Shown: positions 62,450-64,000 of the stretch, one piece after another
How positions within the stretch are numbered: the stretch's first letter is position 1
Layout: the number at the start of each line of letters is the position of its first letter
Source of the DNA: Chryseobacterium oleae
Lineage (GTDB): Bacteria; Bacteroidota; Bacteroidia; Flavobacteriales; Weeksellaceae
Reading direction: 5' to 3'
Assembly: GCF_900115055.1 (NCBI RefSeq)
Contig: NZ_FOVD01000001.1
Coordinates: 1,426,001 to 1,490,000 of the forward strand
Length of the DNA: 64,000 nucleotides
Made by a program: the position numbers and the translations under genes
The notes under the pieces: generated by a model
What the model was told of the DNA's origin: nothing
Database searches by the model: none
What the model saw: the letters and a program-made list of their open reading frames with translations, nothing else

Positions 62450-63571
62450 TTATAGCTGAACCAACTCTGTCACCTCTACATCATATCCACCAACCTGCGG
62501 TTTGATATTAGGGTTCTGAGTGATCACTTTAAATTTATTGATTCCCAGATTTTTCAGGATCTGTGTTCCGATACCGTAATCTCTGTAGTTGTAAGCCAAT
62601 GTAGGATGCTGCTCCTGCCCGTCCTGATAATTCAGGAACTGCTGAAGTTTTCTCAGGGTATTTTCAGAATTTGAAACGTTATTGATGAAAATAACCGCTC
62701 CTTTTCCTGCTTCATTCACCATATTGGTTACTTTTTCCAATAAAGGTTTTTCACCGTTGTTCAGTCTTGTCAATACATCAAAATAAGAATCTGAAGACTG
62801 AACTCTTACCAAAACAGGCTCATCAACCGTCCATGCTCCTTTCGTCAGGGCAAAATGGATCTGGTCATTCGATGTTTCTCTGAAAGCAAAAAAATCAAAC
62901 TCACCATAAGCAGTTTGTACTTTTCTTTCTTCCAGTCTTTCGATAAGGTTTCCTTTTTTAAGCTGATAATGAATCAGGTCTTCAATGGAAACAATCTTCA
63001 TATCATGTTTCTGAGCAAAAGCGTGAAGTTCCGGCAAACGGGACATCGTACCATCGTCATTCATGATCTCACAGATCACACCACCTTCTTTTAAACCTGC
63101 CAACTGAGTCAGGTCAATGGCTGCTTCAGTATGTCCTGCTCTTTTTAAAACCCCTCCTTTTCTAGCACGAAGCGGGAAAATGTGTCCAGGTCTCATGAAA
63201 TCCGTCGGCTTGGATTTTTCATCCATCAAAGCTAAAATGGTTTTGGCTCTGTCTCCGGCAGAAATACCTGTAGAAGTTCCGTTTCCAAGAAGGTCAACAG
63301 ATACGGTAAAAGCGGTTTCCTTAGGATCACTGCTTCTGCTTACCATCACTTCAAGACCAAGCTCATCACATCTTTTTTCAGGAAGCGGCATGCATATAAG
63401 TCCTCTTCCGTGAAGTGCCATAAAATTGATAATTTCTGGCGTTGTCAATTCTGCAGCGCAAAGAAAATCTCCTTCGTTTTCTCTGTCTTCATCATCTACT
63501 ACTATGATTATTTTACCATTTTTAAGGTCTTCAATAGCCTCTGGAATAGTATTTAATTTAATATCAGACAT
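62450..63571 (-). CDS. ribB: RibB (DHBP synthase) fused to a degenerate GTP cyclohydrolase II domain
   Basis: A 373-residue riboflavin-pathway protein. Residues 1 to about 205 are a complete 3,4-dihydroxy-2-butanone-4-phosphate synthase: DDEDRENEGDFLCAAELT, HGRGLICMP, RPGHIFPLRAR, KRAGHTEAAIDL. Residues of about 206-373 align with GTP cyclohydrolase II but lack its zinc-binding cysteines and the QEGRG motif: the region reads VLVRVQSSDSYFDVLTRLNN and VIFINNVSNSENT. So RibB activity is expected and RibA activity is not. The promoter -7 TATCTTTG is at 63590. A separate ribA should exist elsewhere in the genome. Confidence 0.9.
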   Translation of the reverse strand: MSDIKLNTIPEAIEDLKNGKIIIVVDDEDRENEGDFLCAAELTTPEIINFMALHGRGLICMPLPEKRCDELGLEVMVSRSSDPKETAFTVSVDLLGNGTSTGISAGDRAKTILALMDEKSKPTDFMRPGHIFPLRARKGGVLKRAGHTEAAIDLTQLAGLKEGGVICEIMNDDGTMSRLPELHAFAQKHDMKIVSIEDLIHYQLKKGNLIERLEERKVQTAYGEFDFFAFRETSNDQIHFALTKGAWTVDEPVLVRVQSSDSYFDVLTRLNNGEKPLLEKVTNMVNEAGKGAVIFINNVSNSENTLRKLQQFLNYQDGQEQHPTLAYNYRDYGIGTQILKNLGINKFKVITQNPNIKPQVGGYDVEVTELVQL

Positions 63572-63589
63572 GTTTACTTTTTATTTGTG

Positions 63590-63621
63590 CAAAGATACTT
63601 ATAAAAATGAGCATCTGCCAA
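63590..63621 (-). promoter_or_regulatory. Promoter of the ribB/A gene
   Basis: TTG (63619-63621), a 21-nt spacer and TATCTTTG (63590-63597) on the minus strand; leader about 15 nt. No FMN-riboswitch-like structure fits in so short a leader. Confidence 0.5.
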
Positions 63622-63638
63622 TTAATATGGAGGGTTTG

Positions 63639-64000
63639 TTAGGCTTTGGATAAAGAGTTTGCTGCCTCTCTGAAAATCTCATAAGATCTCAGTCTTTTCT
63701 GATGATCGTAGATATGTGAGTTGATAATTAATTCATCCACATTGAATTTTTCCTGAAAATCTTTCAGTTGTTCTTCTATTTCTGCCTGATTTCCGATCAA
63801 CGTATATTTCAGTTTCTGCAACACCATGGATTTTTCCATCGGCGACCAGAGATCATCCATATCATCGACTGGCGGAGCAAAAGGTTTACGGTCATTTCTG
63901 ATGATGTTGATAAATGCCTGGAACAGTGTTGTGGACATTCTGTGCGCCTCTTCAGAAGTTTCTGCCGCTACTCCATTGATACAGGCCATCAGATAAGGTT
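63639..64000 (-). CDS. LLM-class flavin-dependent oxidoreductase, C-terminal part only
   Basis: The gene runs off the right edge, so the start is outside; the apparent Met at 63989 is internal (preceding in-frame residues PYL). The visible 120 residues (ACINGVAAETSEEAHRM, TLIGNQAEIEEQLKDFQ, FNVDELIINSHIYDHQKRLR, SYEIFREAAN) match the C-terminus of luciferase-like monooxygenases. These use FMNH2 or F420-like flavins; the substrate is unknown. Confidence 0.8.
   Translation of the reverse strand, partial: PYLMACINGVAAETSEEAHRMSTTLFQAFINIIRNDRKPFAPPVDDMDDLWSPMEKSMVLQKLKYTLIGNQAEIEEQLKDFQEKFNVDELIINSHIYDHQKRLRSYEIFREAANSLSKA

Noticed and set aside
63572..63640. FMN riboswitch upstream of ribB/A
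   Set aside because: The leader from the predicted promoter is only about 15 nt, too short for the aptamer, and no conserved aptamer sequence was seen.

Overview
The window is AT-rich chromosomal DNA from a member of the Bacteroidota, most likely Chryseobacterium or a close relative in the Weeksellaceae/Flavobacteriia. The evidence is: type IX secretion (T9SS) C-terminal sorting domains on secreted proteins; Bacteroidota-type promoters whose -7 element reads TAnnTTTG; almost no Shine-Dalgarno sequences; a DUF4295 (bL38-type) ribosomal protein gene after rpmB-rpmG; and Bacteroidota-restricted families (DUF4290, DUF3347, DUF4876, DUF6850-like). No tRNA, rRNA, CRISPR array, prophage or IS transposase was seen. 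About 54 protein genes are supported, two of them cut by the window edges, plus one 68-codon reading frame that looks broken.

Layout. 1-4.4 kb: copper-handling operon (HMA/DUF3347 protein, DUF3347 lipoprotein, haem-binding-domain protein, multicopper oxidase fused to an outer-membrane-barrel-like tail). 4.5-8.5 kb: a broken small membrane-protein gene and a tandem pair of membrane-spanning TPR/HTH proteins. 8.9-13.1 kb: katG, an unknown protein, a second haem-binding-domain protein and a DCC thiol oxidoreductase. 13.3-19.5 kb: secreted alpha-amylase, DUF4290-murA, and lemA-DUF2207. 19.5-21.7 kb: repeat-rich DNA around a free-standing NIL-domain gene (with a 39-bp palindrome on its promoter) and a YiiX-like hydrolase. 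21.8-30.5 kb: a two-component system, then an mgtC gene with a structured leader and an 11-codon upstream ORF, then a CzcA-type RND metal-efflux system. 30.5-33.6 kb: tandem 233-bp repeats, a DUF1801 protein and a T9SS-secreted protein. 34-36.7 kb: aminotransferase, lipoprotein, murB. 36.8-43.5 kb: TonB receptor/DUF4876/barrel/di-haem peroxidase cluster with paired palindromic boxes around its promoter. 43.6-54 kb: mostly housekeeping (proC, vanZ, lnt, rpmB-rpmG-bL38, ftsY, sppA, folK). 54-58.4 kb: three tandem OmpA-type barrel genes with different C-termini. 58.4-64 kb: recQ, fmt, a Crp/Fnr regulator, a ribB-ribA fusion with a degenerate RibA half, and a partial luciferase-like monooxygenase.

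How they work together. Two metal-resistance modules are present: copper oxidation/binding at the left edge, and divalent-metal efflux at 21.8-30.5 kb with its own sensor kinase and regulator. The 36.8-43.5 kb cluster looks like a metal- or haem-responsive outer-membrane uptake unit with a periplasmic c-type peroxidase. The most interesting candidate for an undescribed regulatory system is the mgtC leader (24149-24272): a promoter, a short acidic/proline ORF (MDTDPASYYQP) and a hairpin whose 5' arm begins at that ORF's stop codon. Its layout resembles enterobacterial mgtL-type Mg2+-sensing leaders, but here it sits in front of a metal-efflux operon. All functional statements are inferred from reading the sequence; no database search was run.
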